A DNA stretch of 31,211 nucleotides from a virus: positions 1 through 31,211 of IMG/VR virus record IMGVR_UViG_3300033149_007547. One strand, 5' to 3'. Below the pieces are notes generated by a model. That model was not told the origin of the DNA. It saw only the letters and a list, made by a program, of their open reading frames with translations, and made no database searches. Shown in pieces: positions 21,616 through 28,993 of this stretch. How positions within the stretch are numbered: the stretch's first letter is position 1; the number at the start of each line of letters is the position of its first letter. The translations under genes were made by a program, and so were the position numbers.

Positions 21616-23279
21616 TGCTGCTCGCACGCATCCACTTCATCTGGATTGGATCAAGGCCGATGCCCGCCTGGGCCAGGCGCAACATCGAGGAGTTCCGCCG
21701 CCTGAACCCGGCGCACGAGGTCCGCGTGCACGGCGAGGAGGTGCTGTTGGACAGCCTGGCCGCCGTCTACGGCAAGGTCAGCGGCGCCTGCTCTAAGGCG
21801 GACCTGCTTCGCTACTCGGCGCTGCGGCGCTACGGCGGATGGTACTTCGACTGCGACTTCTGGCCGCTGCGCCCCGTGGCGGACATCGAGCGGGCCTATC
21901 TGCTGGACGGCTCGCGGCTGTTCGTCACTGAGCAGCATGGCAACCGCAACCCGCAGCTGACGCTGGCAAACGGCGTGCTGGCCGCCTCACCGGACTGCGA
22001 GGCGCTGCAGGTTCTGGAGCGCCTTATTCTTGAGACGCGGCCGCCCTACAACCGCTGCAGTTTCGGGCCGCTGCTGATGCTGCGGCTCCAGCGCGAGCGC
22101 CCCGACCTGCTCAGGGTCGGGGCCTGGCCCTGGTTCTACCCGGCGGAGGTGGGCCGCGCGGGAAGGCTCTATGACATCGTCCGGCAGCGCGGGCCCGAAT
22201 GCTCCAGGCATTTCGCGCCCACGGGCGGGCAGGTCCCCTTCGCGATGCACTTGTGGGCGGGCGGGCGCACCAAAATACCGAAGGCGGGAGGGCCGGTCAT
22301 TGCGCACCTGAATCCGAACGGACGAGGACCCTGGAGCGGCAGGCGGGCTACGGTCGCGGCTCTGGACGTTCAGTGGCGGGACCGCACTCAGCCCTTTCGG
22401 GCGGTGGCCGAGGGACTGGCCGGCCTGGGGTTCGACGTCTCCGTCATGAGGCTCGGCGAGCAGGGCCTGCTGGACGCGGCCGACCTGGTCGTCTTGTGGA
22501 ATGGCCGCAAGGGCAGGTGGCGCGAGCTCAAGCACCAGGCCCGGGCGCTGGGTATCCCGACCATCATCATGGAGCATGGGTTCTTCGACCGGCGCGCCTA
22601 CACCCAGATTGACCACCTGGACATCCTGCACTGGGCCTCCTGGACGGCGGAGCTGCGCAACCCGGCCCCGCCTGAGGGAGGGGCGCGGCTCGCCAGGGTG
22701 TGGCCCCACAGGCTGAGGCCATTCGGTGGCCGCGATGGCTACGTGCTGGTTCTCGGGCAGGTGCCCGGAGACTCGCAGATGCAGGAGAGCGAGGTGTCCC
22801 TGCCGACGCCCCTGAAGAAGGCCGTGGCGCGCTCGCTGCCGCGGGGCGTAGATGCCGTGTTCCGGCCCCACCCGCGGGCCGGCTCGAAGCGGGTCTCTTA
22901 CCTGCGGCGCTGCGAGGCGCGGACGATTGTGGAGGCCATCGAGGGGGCGCGTTTCGCGGTCATGATCAACTCGAACGCCGGCAACGAGTGCCTTGCGCTC
23001 GGTTGCCCGGTGCTATGCCTGGGGCCGGCGCTCTACGCGCAGGCGGGCGTGGCGAAGCAGACGCGGATGAGCAACTTCAAGCGGACGCTGCTCGAGATGC
23101 TCGCCGGATGGCGCCCGGACGGCGGGGCCGTGCGGAACTACCTGCACTGGCTCGCCTGCCGGCAGTACAACCAGCAGGAGATGCGCGAGGGCGAGGTCCT
23201 GGCGCGGCTCCTGGAAAAGGTGATGCCGCATGAGAGACATGCTCCAGAACGGGCTCGCGTGGCTGCGGGCGCAGCGTAA
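21615..23279 (+). CDS. Two-domain glycosyltransferase: GT32-like plus capsule-synthesis-like domain
   Basis: The N-terminal domain (1-250 of 554) begins RIHFIWIGSRPMPAW and has CSKADLLRYSALRRYGGWYF followed by a DxD (Asp79, Asp81), the pattern of GT32/OCH1-like transferases. The C-terminal half (about 260-545) has VLWNGRKG, IMEHGFF, FRPHPRAG and INSNAGNECLALGCPVLCLG, resembling GT-B enzymes of KpsS/KpsC-type capsule synthesis. Fusing the two suggests successive sugar additions. ATG 21615 overlaps the previous stop codon; a GTG at 21591 is also in frame. The 3' end overlaps the next gene by 50 bases. Confidence 0.8.
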   Translation: MLLARIHFIWIGSRPMPAWARRNIEEFRRLNPAHEVRVHGEEVLLDSLAAVYGKVSGACSKADLLRYSALRRYGGWYFDCDFWPLRPVADIERAYLLDGSRLFVTEQHGNRNPQLTLANGVLAASPDCEALQVLERLILETRPPYNRCSFGPLLMLRLQRERPDLLRVGAWPWFYPAEVGRAGRLYDIVRQRGPECSRHFAPTGGQVPFAMHLWAGGRTKIPKAGGPVIAHLNPNGRGPWSGRRATVAALDVQWRDRTQPFRAVAEGLAGLGFDVSVMRLGEQGLLDAADLVVLWNGRKGRWRELKHQARALGIPTIIMEHGFFDRRAYTQIDHLDILHWASWTAELRNPAPPEGGARLARVWPHRLRPFGGRDGYVLVLGQVPGDSQMQESEVSLPTPLKKAVARSLPRGVDAVFRPHPRAGSKRVSYLRRCEARTIVEAIEGARFAVMINSNAGNECLALGCPVLCLGPALYAQAGVAKQTRMSNFKRTLLEMLAGWRPDGGAVRNYLHWLACRQYNQQEMREGEVLARLLEKVMPHERHAPERARVAAGAA

Positions 23280-23616
23280 GGCGCACGCCAGCCGCACGGT
23301 GACCTACCGGCGCGGGGAGGACTCCGTGCAGCTATCCGCCACGGTCGGGATGACCGTGCTCCGGTTGGAGGATGACTACGGCATCGAGCAGCGGCTCACG
23401 AGGCGCGACTACCTGATAGAGGTGGCGGACCTGGTGCTTGCCGGGCAGCAGGTCGAGCCGCAGGCCGGAGACCGCATCGAGGAAGCGGACGGGGAGACGA
23501 CCTGGGTCTACGAGGTCATGGGACCTGGCGGCGGCGAGCCGGACTGGCGATACAGCGACCCGTATCGCAGGGTTTACCGCATCCACACGAAACACGTCGA
23601 GACTCAGGAGGCGTGA
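23230..23616 (+). CDS. Head-tail joining-type protein
   Basis: The 128-residue protein starts with a helix (MLQNGLAWLRAQRKAHAS), then a beta domain (TVTYRRGEDSVQLSATVG, YLIEVADLVL) and ends with DWRYSDPYRRVYRIHTK. Small proteins of this type commonly follow the capsid genes and form the head-tail connector. The order here (decoration, this gene, tail terminator, HK97 gp10-like) supports a joining role, although no named family is certain. Confidence 0.65.
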   Translation: MRDMLQNGLAWLRAQRKAHASRTVTYRRGEDSVQLSATVGMTVLRLEDDYGIEQRLTRRDYLIEVADLVLAGQQVEPQAGDRIEEADGETTWVYEVMGPGGGEPDWRYSDPYRRVYRIHTKHVETQEA

Positions 23617-23619
23617 GAG

Positions 23620-23862
23620 ATGGACGACGCAGTAAAGGTGCCCCTGGACAGGTTCGTCCGCGAGGTCGCGCGTGAGGCGGCCCGGACAGTGATCGAGGAG
23701 CACGTCGCAAGCTGCCCGGCGCGCTCGAAGGCGGCGGAACTGAATAGCCGCCTGCAGCGCGTGGAGGTGCGCTTTGCGGCGCTCGTCGCCTTCATGGCGG
23801 GGAGCGGAGCTCTCGGAGGCCTGGCGGGCGCGGCCCTGGCGGGCCTGCTGCGTGGAGGCTGA
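23620..23862 (+). CDS. Small membrane protein, unknown function
   Basis: The 80-residue protein has a charged helical N-terminus (residues 1-50) and a hydrophobic C-terminal stretch rich in Ala and Gly (AALVAFMAGSGALGGLAGAA). The layout is like XhlA-type or holin-associated proteins, with one membrane span at the C-terminus. It lies in the head-tail joining cluster, an unusual place for a lysis gene, so the role is open. The ATG follows GGAGG. Confidence 0.6.
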   Translation: MDDAVKVPLDRFVREVAREAARTVIEEHVASCPARSKAAELNSRLQRVEVRFAALVAFMAGSGALGGLAGAALAGLLRGG

Positions 23863-23865
23863 CCC

Positions 23866-24288
23866 GTGGCGCAGATAGTGGATGTGGCGGAGGCTGTGGT
23901 CCAGGAGCTGAACGCGCAGAGCTGGAGCGCGGAGCTGACGGCCACGCGCTCGTGGCGGCCGCAGTTCGACCTCGAGGACCTCCAGGGACTCCGTGTGACC
24001 GTGGTGCCACGCTCGGTGACGCTCACCCGAGCAAGCCGGGCCGAGCACCAGGAAGACTACATGGTGGATATCGGCATCCAGCAGAGGGTTTCGGACCTAG
24101 ACGCGGACGTGGACGCGCTCGTGGGGCTCGCGGAGGAGATTGCGGACCACTTCCGGGGCCTGCTGCTGGAGGATCCCGAGGTTGTGTGCACCTCGGTGAG
24201 TGTGGAGCCGGTCGCGGCGCCGGACCACCTGGAGGAGATGCGCACGTTCACCAGCGTCGTGCAGCTCACGCTGCGGGGATGGAGGTGA
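23866..24288 (+). CDS. Tail terminator / minor tail protein candidate
   Basis: The 140-residue protein is alpha/beta (VDVAEAVVQELNAQSW, LRVTVVPRS, DYMVDIGIQQRVSDLDADVD, then a FTSVVQLTLRGW end strand). That arrangement fits tail terminator proteins (lambda gpU position), which cap the tail tube and join it to the head. The start is GTG behind GGAGG. It overlaps an upstream in-frame reading of the next gene, which starts after a fresh GGAGG. Confidence 0.65.
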   Translation: MAQIVDVAEAVVQELNAQSWSAELTATRSWRPQFDLEDLQGLRVTVVPRSVTLTRASRAEHQEDYMVDIGIQQRVSDLDADVDALVGLAEEIADHFRGLLLEDPEVVCTSVSVEPVAAPDHLEEMRTFTSVVQLTLRGWR

Positions 24289-24293
24289 GAGAC

Positions 24294-24785
24294 ATGGCGC
24301 TGCCCATCGGCATGGGCGGGCGGAGCGGTTTCACGCTCAACATCAGGGTCAAGGAGCTGTTCTTCGACCGCGCCGCCGTCAAGAGCATGATGGACCGGCG
24401 GACGCGGGCGTTTCTCGGCGGCATAGGGGCCTGGACGCGCACGGTCGCGCAGCGGTCAATCCGCAAGCGCCGCGGCTATGCCCCGCCTGGCCAGCCTCCG
24501 CACAGTCACGCCGGTTGGCTTCGACGCGGCATCATTTTCGCGCTCGAGCCGGCGCGGCGCTCCGTCGTCATCGGCCCCATGAGGCTCAGGGGCCGGTCGC
24601 CCTACGGGGAAACCACGGTCCCTGAGGTGCTGGAATACGGAGGCACCGTGGCCCGCAGGGATAAGCGCCGCGGGCGCAAGGTCTATCGCTACGAGCCGCG
24701 GCCTTACATGAGGCCGGCGCTCGAAAAGGCCCTCGCGCGGCAGGACAGATTCTGGTCGGAGTCCATTCAAAGAGCAGGGAGGTGA
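24294..24785 (+). CDS. HK97 gp10-like head-tail or tail completion protein
   Basis: The 163-residue protein is basic, with an amphipathic N-terminus (FTLNIRVKELFFDRAAVKSM) and a C-terminal RPYMRPALEKALARQ, typical of HK97-gp10-like tail completion proteins. Residues between include a QRSIRKRRGYAPPGQPPHSH segment. Start: ATG 24294 has GGAGG at 24281-24285; an ATG at 24279 in frame lacks that spacing. Gene order (terminator-like, gp10-like, tail tube) matches siphoviruses. Confidence 0.75.
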   Translation: MALPIGMGGRSGFTLNIRVKELFFDRAAVKSMMDRRTRAFLGGIGAWTRTVAQRSIRKRRGYAPPGQPPHSHAGWLRRGIIFALEPARRSVVIGPMRLRGRSPYGETTVPEVLEYGGTVARRDKRRGRKVYRYEPRPYMRPALEKALARQDRFWSESIQRAGR

Positions 24786-24791
24786 GTCCAG

Positions 24792-25247
24792 ATGGCAAAG
24801 AAGCTCGGAAGACAGTGCAAGTTGTACTACTCGGACACGCTCCTGGACGGGAGCGTGAACACGCCCGCCTCGGTCACGTGGAACGAGATACAAAACGTGC
24901 GCGACCTCACGCTCAACCAGGAGAAGGGCGAGGCCGACGTCACCACGCGGGGTAGCGGCGGGTTCCGCCAGACGCTGGGAACCCTCATAGACGGCTCCGT
25001 AGAGTTCGAGATGCTGTGGGAGACCAGCGATACCGCCTTCAGCGCGCTCCAGGACGCCTTCTACAACGACACCGAGATCGCGCTGGCGGTCATGGACGGC
25101 GACATCGACGCCGCCGGCTCGGAGGGGCTGGTGAGCAACTTCTCAGTGACCAGTTTCACGCGGTCGGAAGCCCTCGAAGAGGGCGTCACGGTGAGCGTGA
25201 CGATCAAGCCGTCGAGCTACACCGAATGGTATGTGGTCTCGAGCTAA
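24792..25247 (+). CDS. Major tail tube protein
   Basis: The 151-residue protein is beta-rich and matches the tail tube pattern: an N-terminal arm (GRQCKLYYSD), VTWNEIQNVRDLTLNQEKGE, GTLIDGSVEFEMLWE, LAVMDGD, and a final FTRSEALEEGVTVSVTIKPS. Such proteins stack as hexameric rings to build the tube of long-tailed phages. It is followed by tail assembly chaperone genes and the tape measure, the usual order. The ATG follows GGGAGG. Confidence 0.85.
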   Translation: MAKKLGRQCKLYYSDTLLDGSVNTPASVTWNEIQNVRDLTLNQEKGEADVTTRGSGGFRQTLGTLIDGSVEFEMLWETSDTAFSALQDAFYNDTEIALAVMDGDIDAAGSEGLVSNFSVTSFTRSEALEEGVTVSVTIKPSSYTEWYVVSS

Positions 25248-25274
25248 TGAGGACCTGAGAGAGGAGGAAGGCGA

Positions 25275-25739
25275 ATGCACGCCTTTCGCGACACCGCGGG
25301 GCGGACCTGGCAACTGAGCGTCACGTTTGGCTCGGCCAAACGCGTCAAGGCCCTGCTCGGCATCAACCTGCTGGAGCTCGAGGGCGGTGATCCGCCCCTG
25401 CTCACGCGCCTGGGCACCGATGTGATGCTGCTCTGCGACGTGATCTTCGCCCTCATCAAGCCGCAGGCGGACGCCCTGGGCGTGAGCGATGAGCAGTGGG
25501 CGGAGGCTATGGGCGGGGACGCCATTCTGGCGGCTCAGACGGCGCTCTATGAGGAGCTGACGGATTTTTTCCAGAGCCGGGGCCGCAGGGATGTGGCCAC
25601 GGCGATAGAAAAGCAGCGGCGGCTGGTGGACGTGGCGGTAAGGGTCGCGGAGAGCCGGATAGAGGCGCTGGACCCCCAGCGCGAGGTCGAGTCGATCTTT
25701 GGCGACTCGGCTACGAGCTCGCCGGAATCGCCGGGGTAG
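25275..25739 (+). CDS. Tail assembly chaperone (gpG-like)
   Basis: The 154-residue protein begins with a small strand (HAFRDTAGRTWQLSVTFGSA) and continues as helices (LLTRLGTDVMLLCDVIFALI; EELTDFFQSRGRRDVATAIEK). This resembles gpG-like chaperones encoded just before the tape measure. The ORF ends in GDSATSSPESPG, while an alternative -1 frame stays open past its stop. A T TTT TTC heptamer at 25565-25571 is a typical slippery sequence. The chaperones keep the tape measure unfolded during tail assembly. The ATG follows GGAGG. Confidence 0.8.
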   Translation: MHAFRDTAGRTWQLSVTFGSAKRVKALLGINLLELEGGDPPLLTRLGTDVMLLCDVIFALIKPQADALGVSDEQWAEAMGGDAILAAQTALYEELTDFFQSRGRRDVATAIEKQRRLVDVAVRVAESRIEALDPQREVESIFGDSATSSPESPG

Positions 25740-25768
25740 CGCCCGACCCCTTCACCCTGCGGGAGCTG

Positions 25769-25987
25769 GTGTGGATGGCCGAGGCGAGGGCCCGAAGCGA
25801 GTGGGCACAGACGAGCTCAATGATGGCGCTCGTCGCAAACGTGAACCGCAACCCGCGCCGCAGGCGGCGGCCCTACCGCCCGGACGACTTCAACCCGTTT
25901 GCGCAGGGCAGCCGCGAGGGCATCGCTCTGACCCCGGAGAACATAGGGCTCTTGAAGGGCCTGGTGGCCGGCAGGCGGAGGCCATGA
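25769..25987 (+). CDS. Tail assembly chaperone extension (gpT-like), -1 frame
   Basis: In the -1 frame, the residues before this entry read ELAGIAGVAPDPFTLREL from about 25700, continuing into VWMAEARARSEWAQ, ALVANVNRN and PYRPDDFNPFA. This looks like the gpT-like extension made by -1 frameshifting in other siphoviruses. The frame is open from 25553. A GTG at 25769 or ATG at 25775, with a GGGAG upstream, might also start it independently. It overlaps the next gene start by 4 bases. Whether the fusion forms must be tested. Confidence 0.7.
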   Translation: MWMAEARARSEWAQTSSMMALVANVNRNPRRRRRPYRPDDFNPFAQGSREGIALTPENIGLLKGLVAGRRRP

Positions 25988-26208
25988 GCAGTCAGCGACA
26001 GCGAGAGCTGGAACGCCTCATTGCGGCGCTCCGCGCCGCCCGGGAATATGCCGAGCTGCACCCTGACCACGCCGCCACGAGCCATCCGGTGATGAGCCTC
26101 GTCAGCTCGCCCGCGCTCTACAGGCTCCTGGAGGATGTGGCGCGTGATCATCTGCGTCGGCTGATAGTAGAGGAGGCGCTCGCAAGATGCCGACGACGGG
26201 AGCAATAA
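25984..26208 (+). CDS. Small helical protein before the tape measure gene
   Basis: The 74-residue protein is helical and charged (RQRELERLIAALRAAREYAE; LYRLLEDVARDHLRRLIVEE). The ATG overlaps the stop of the chaperone extension, and its 3' end overlaps the tape measure start by 22 bases. It is probably a small partner in tail assembly, but no family was recognised. Confidence 0.65.
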   Translation: MSSQRQRELERLIAALRAAREYAELHPDHAATSHPVMSLVSSPALYRLLEDVARDHLRRLIVEEALARCRRREQ

Positions 26209-28151
26209 AGGCCGGGCGCGCCTGGGTGGAGATCTTCGCGGACGACTCCAAGCTGGTCCGCGGACTCAAGAGCGCGCAGTGGAAGCTGAAAAGGTTCGGG
26301 CAGGGCCTGCGCGGAATCGGCACGAGGGTGGCCGCGGCAGCAGGCGCGGCGGCCGTGCCGCTTGTCATCTCCATACGCCAGGCTGGCGACGCGATGGAGA
26401 CGCTGAACAAGTTTCGGGCGGTCTTCGGCGACCTGTCCGATGAGGCAGATGAGTTCGTGCAGTCGCTGGTGCGCTCGCTGGGGCGCTCGCGCACCGAGAT
26501 AAGGGACGCCCTGTCATCCTTCCAGGCCTTCTTCCTCGGCCTGGGATTCGGCAAGCGCGAGGCGATGCGGATGTCGATGCAGATGGAACAACTCTCCATC
26601 GACTTCGCCTCCTTCTACAACCTCCAGGATCCGGAGGCCCTCGAGAAGTTTCAGAGCGGGCTGGCCGGCATGTCCCGGCCGCTGCGCGAATACGGCATCA
26701 ACCTGCTCGACAGCGCCGTCGAACAGAAGATGCTGGCGATGGGCATGCGCAAGGTCGGAAAGGAATGGACGCAGCAGCAGAAGGTCCTCGCGCGGGCCGC
26801 CATCATCATGGAGGCGATGGGCAAGCAGGGCGCCGTCGGTGACGCCGAGCGGACAGCCGGCTCGTTCCAGAACCGCTTGAAGGCGCTCAGGGGCACGCTC
26901 AGGAACCTTTCCGAGGATGTCGGCATGGCTCTCCTCGATGTGGTGACGCCCCTGGTGGACAAGCTGGTGAAGGTCGTGCGCGCTGTGGGCGATTGGGTCC
27001 AGAAGAACAAGGATTCCATCCGCGCGCTCTTGAGGATTGTCCTGCTGGTCGGCGGATTGGGGGTCGGGCTCGTCGCCCTCGGGACCGCCATTCAGCTCGT
27101 GGCTTTCTCGCTGGGCGGGCTGGTCTCCACGCTGGGTGTCATCCATGGCTTGCTTGCAGCGGTCGCGACGGTCGTCGGCGCGCTTGCATCTCCCATTGGG
27201 GCGGTGGTGGCCGCTCTGGCTGCCTTGGGCGGATATCTGCTCAAGGTCACAGGGCTGTGGGACAGGGTCACCACCTGGCTCGGCAAGAGCTTCAGCTGGC
27301 TCAAGGATGTTGCCCTCCGGGCCTTCGGCGGCATCAAGGACGCCCTGGCCGCCGGGGATTTCGCGCTTGCGGCGCGCATCGCCTGGAATGCAGTCGAGCT
27401 GGTCTGGCTGAAGAGCACAAAGAAGCTGCGCGAGGCGTGGGAGAAGCTGGTCTTCGGGGTGCGCGCGGCGTGGGAGATAGCCGCGCATGCCCTGACCAGC
27501 ACCTGGATCAAGGCGGTCGCCGCACTCAAGAAGGCCTGGGCCGAGTTCACCGGCTGGTGGCGGAGCACGCAAGAGCGCCTTTCGGGCGGGCTGGCGAAGC
27601 TGATGCTGAGGTGGGAGGCCGCCCGCACCGGCAGGAGCGAGGAGTGGCTGCGCACCGCACTCTCCTCCGTGGACGCAGAGACCCGCGCAGCCCTCGCGCG
27701 GATCGAGAGCGAACGCCAGTCCAGGCTGAAGGCCGCAGAGGATGAAAAGAAGGCCATGCTCGCCGCGGAGCGGGAGCGGCACCGGGAAGCGCTGGCCGAC
27801 ATAAGCCGCGAGTACGATGCGCAGATAGACGCCGCGGAGAAGGCCCTTGACAAAGCTCGTCGTGAATACGATGAAGCACTCGAGGAGGCCAGGCGGAAGC
27901 GCGAGCAGGCCGAGGCGGAAGCGCCCGGTAAACTCGCCGGGCTGGAGGCAGCCGCAGCCGCAGGGGTAGCCGGTGCCGCAGCCATGGCCGCCCGTCTCGA
28001 GGCCGTGGGGACCTTCACCGCCTTCCGCCTCGGCGGGCTGGGTGCCGGAAACGCTCTCAGCCGCACCGCCGAGGCCACAGAGGAGACGGCCCGCAACACG
28101 GAGAAGCTCGTCGAGCAGGCCAATGAGTCCAGGCTGGTATTCGGGAGCTGA
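26187..28151 (+). CDS. Tape measure protein
   Basis: The 654-residue protein has the features of tail tape measures. An N-terminal region (AWVEIFADDSKLVRGLKSAQ) resembles the phage tail-length domain. Hydrophobic Ala/Gly-rich segments (about 290-355) may cross the membrane during DNA entry. A long coiled coil (about 505-590, with ESERQSRLKAAEDEKK and repeated Glu/Lys/Arg) precedes an Ala-rich C-terminus. At about 0.15 nm per residue, the tail would be near 100 nm. It follows the chaperone genes and precedes the tail-tip genes. Confidence 0.88.
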   Translation: MPTTGAIKAGRAWVEIFADDSKLVRGLKSAQWKLKRFGQGLRGIGTRVAAAAGAAAVPLVISIRQAGDAMETLNKFRAVFGDLSDEADEFVQSLVRSLGRSRTEIRDALSSFQAFFLGLGFGKREAMRMSMQMEQLSIDFASFYNLQDPEALEKFQSGLAGMSRPLREYGINLLDSAVEQKMLAMGMRKVGKEWTQQQKVLARAAIIMEAMGKQGAVGDAERTAGSFQNRLKALRGTLRNLSEDVGMALLDVVTPLVDKLVKVVRAVGDWVQKNKDSIRALLRIVLLVGGLGVGLVALGTAIQLVAFSLGGLVSTLGVIHGLLAAVATVVGALASPIGAVVAALAALGGYLLKVTGLWDRVTTWLGKSFSWLKDVALRAFGGIKDALAAGDFALAARIAWNAVELVWLKSTKKLREAWEKLVFGVRAAWEIAAHALTSTWIKAVAALKKAWAEFTGWWRSTQERLSGGLAKLMLRWEAARTGRSEEWLRTALSSVDAETRAALARIESERQSRLKAAEDEKKAMLAAERERHREALADISREYDAQIDAAEKALDKARREYDEALEEARRKREQAEAEAPGKLAGLEAAAAAGVAGAAAMAARLEAVGTFTAFRLGGLGAGNALSRTAEATEETARNTEKLVEQANESRLVFGS

Positions 28152-28153
28152 GG

Positions 28154-28990
28154 ATGACATCGCCTAGCCCTTCCCCGTCGATCACCGTCGAGGAGCTGCA
28201 GGACAGCAGGGAGATCGTAACAGGGGCCAACGCCTCTGCGACGTTCCGCTACATCGTGCGGGGCACGGCGGACGAGAGCGAGGCGCTCATCGCGCTGCGG
28301 GACGCCAGCCCTTCTTCTTGGGGCACGCTGGTCAGGGCAAGCCGCCAGGTGCGCCCCATCTTCGTGGAGGTGGAGCAGCCCGAGCGTTGCATCTGGGAGG
28401 GCACCGTCAGCTATGCGAAGTACTCCCGCTCCGAGCCGCCGGCTACGGGGGATTCGGTCTTCAGCTTCGACACCGGCGGCGGCACACAGCACATCACGCA
28501 GAGCCTGGCCACGACTGGCGTCTACCCGCCCGGAGCGGACAGGCACGGCGGCGCGATCGGCGTGACGGGGGAGGGCCGCATCGAGGGCGTGGACATCACA
28601 GTGCCCATTTACAACTTCTCCGAGACGCACTACATCGCTGCCGAGGAGGTCACCCTCGGCTACAAGCTCACGCTGGCCAGCCTGACCGGCAAGGTCAACG
28701 ACGCCCCATGGAAGGGCTTCTCGGGCGGCGAGGTCCTGTTCCTCGGCGCTTCCGGCTCCCGCCGCGGCACGGAGGACTGGGAGATAACCTTCCGTTTCGC
28801 GGCCAGCCCGAATCGGACGGGCATCACCATCGGCAGCATCACGGGTATCTCGAAAAAGGGCTGGGAATACCTGTGGGTGCTCTACGAGACGGTCGAGGGG
28901 GATGAAGGCGCGGTCAAGCGCCCGAAGGCGGTCTACGTGGAGCAGGTTTACGAGTACGCGAACTTCGCGCTCCTGGGAATTGGCGACTGA
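28154..28990 (+). CDS. Tail-tip or distal tail structural protein
   Basis: The 278-residue protein begins with a short SPSPSP segment and then appears beta-rich (FRYIVRGTADESEALIALRD; RCIWEGTVSYAKYSR; VTLGYKLTLASLTGKVNDAP; WEITFRFAASPNRTGITIGS). The late GWEYLWVLYETVEGDEGAVK segment is near the end. Its place after the tape measure fits a distal tail or baseplate-hub protein. No specific family is certain. The start has GGGAG upstream. Confidence 0.65.
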   Translation: MTSPSPSPSITVEELQDSREIVTGANASATFRYIVRGTADESEALIALRDASPSSWGTLVRASRQVRPIFVEVEQPERCIWEGTVSYAKYSRSEPPATGDSVFSFDTGGGTQHITQSLATTGVYPPGADRHGGAIGVTGEGRIEGVDITVPIYNFSETHYIAAEEVTLGYKLTLASLTGKVNDAPWKGFSGGEVLFLGASGSRRGTEDWEITFRFAASPNRTGITIGSITGISKKGWEYLWVLYETVEGDEGAVKRPKAVYVEQVYEYANFALLGIGD

Positions 28991-28993
28991 GAG

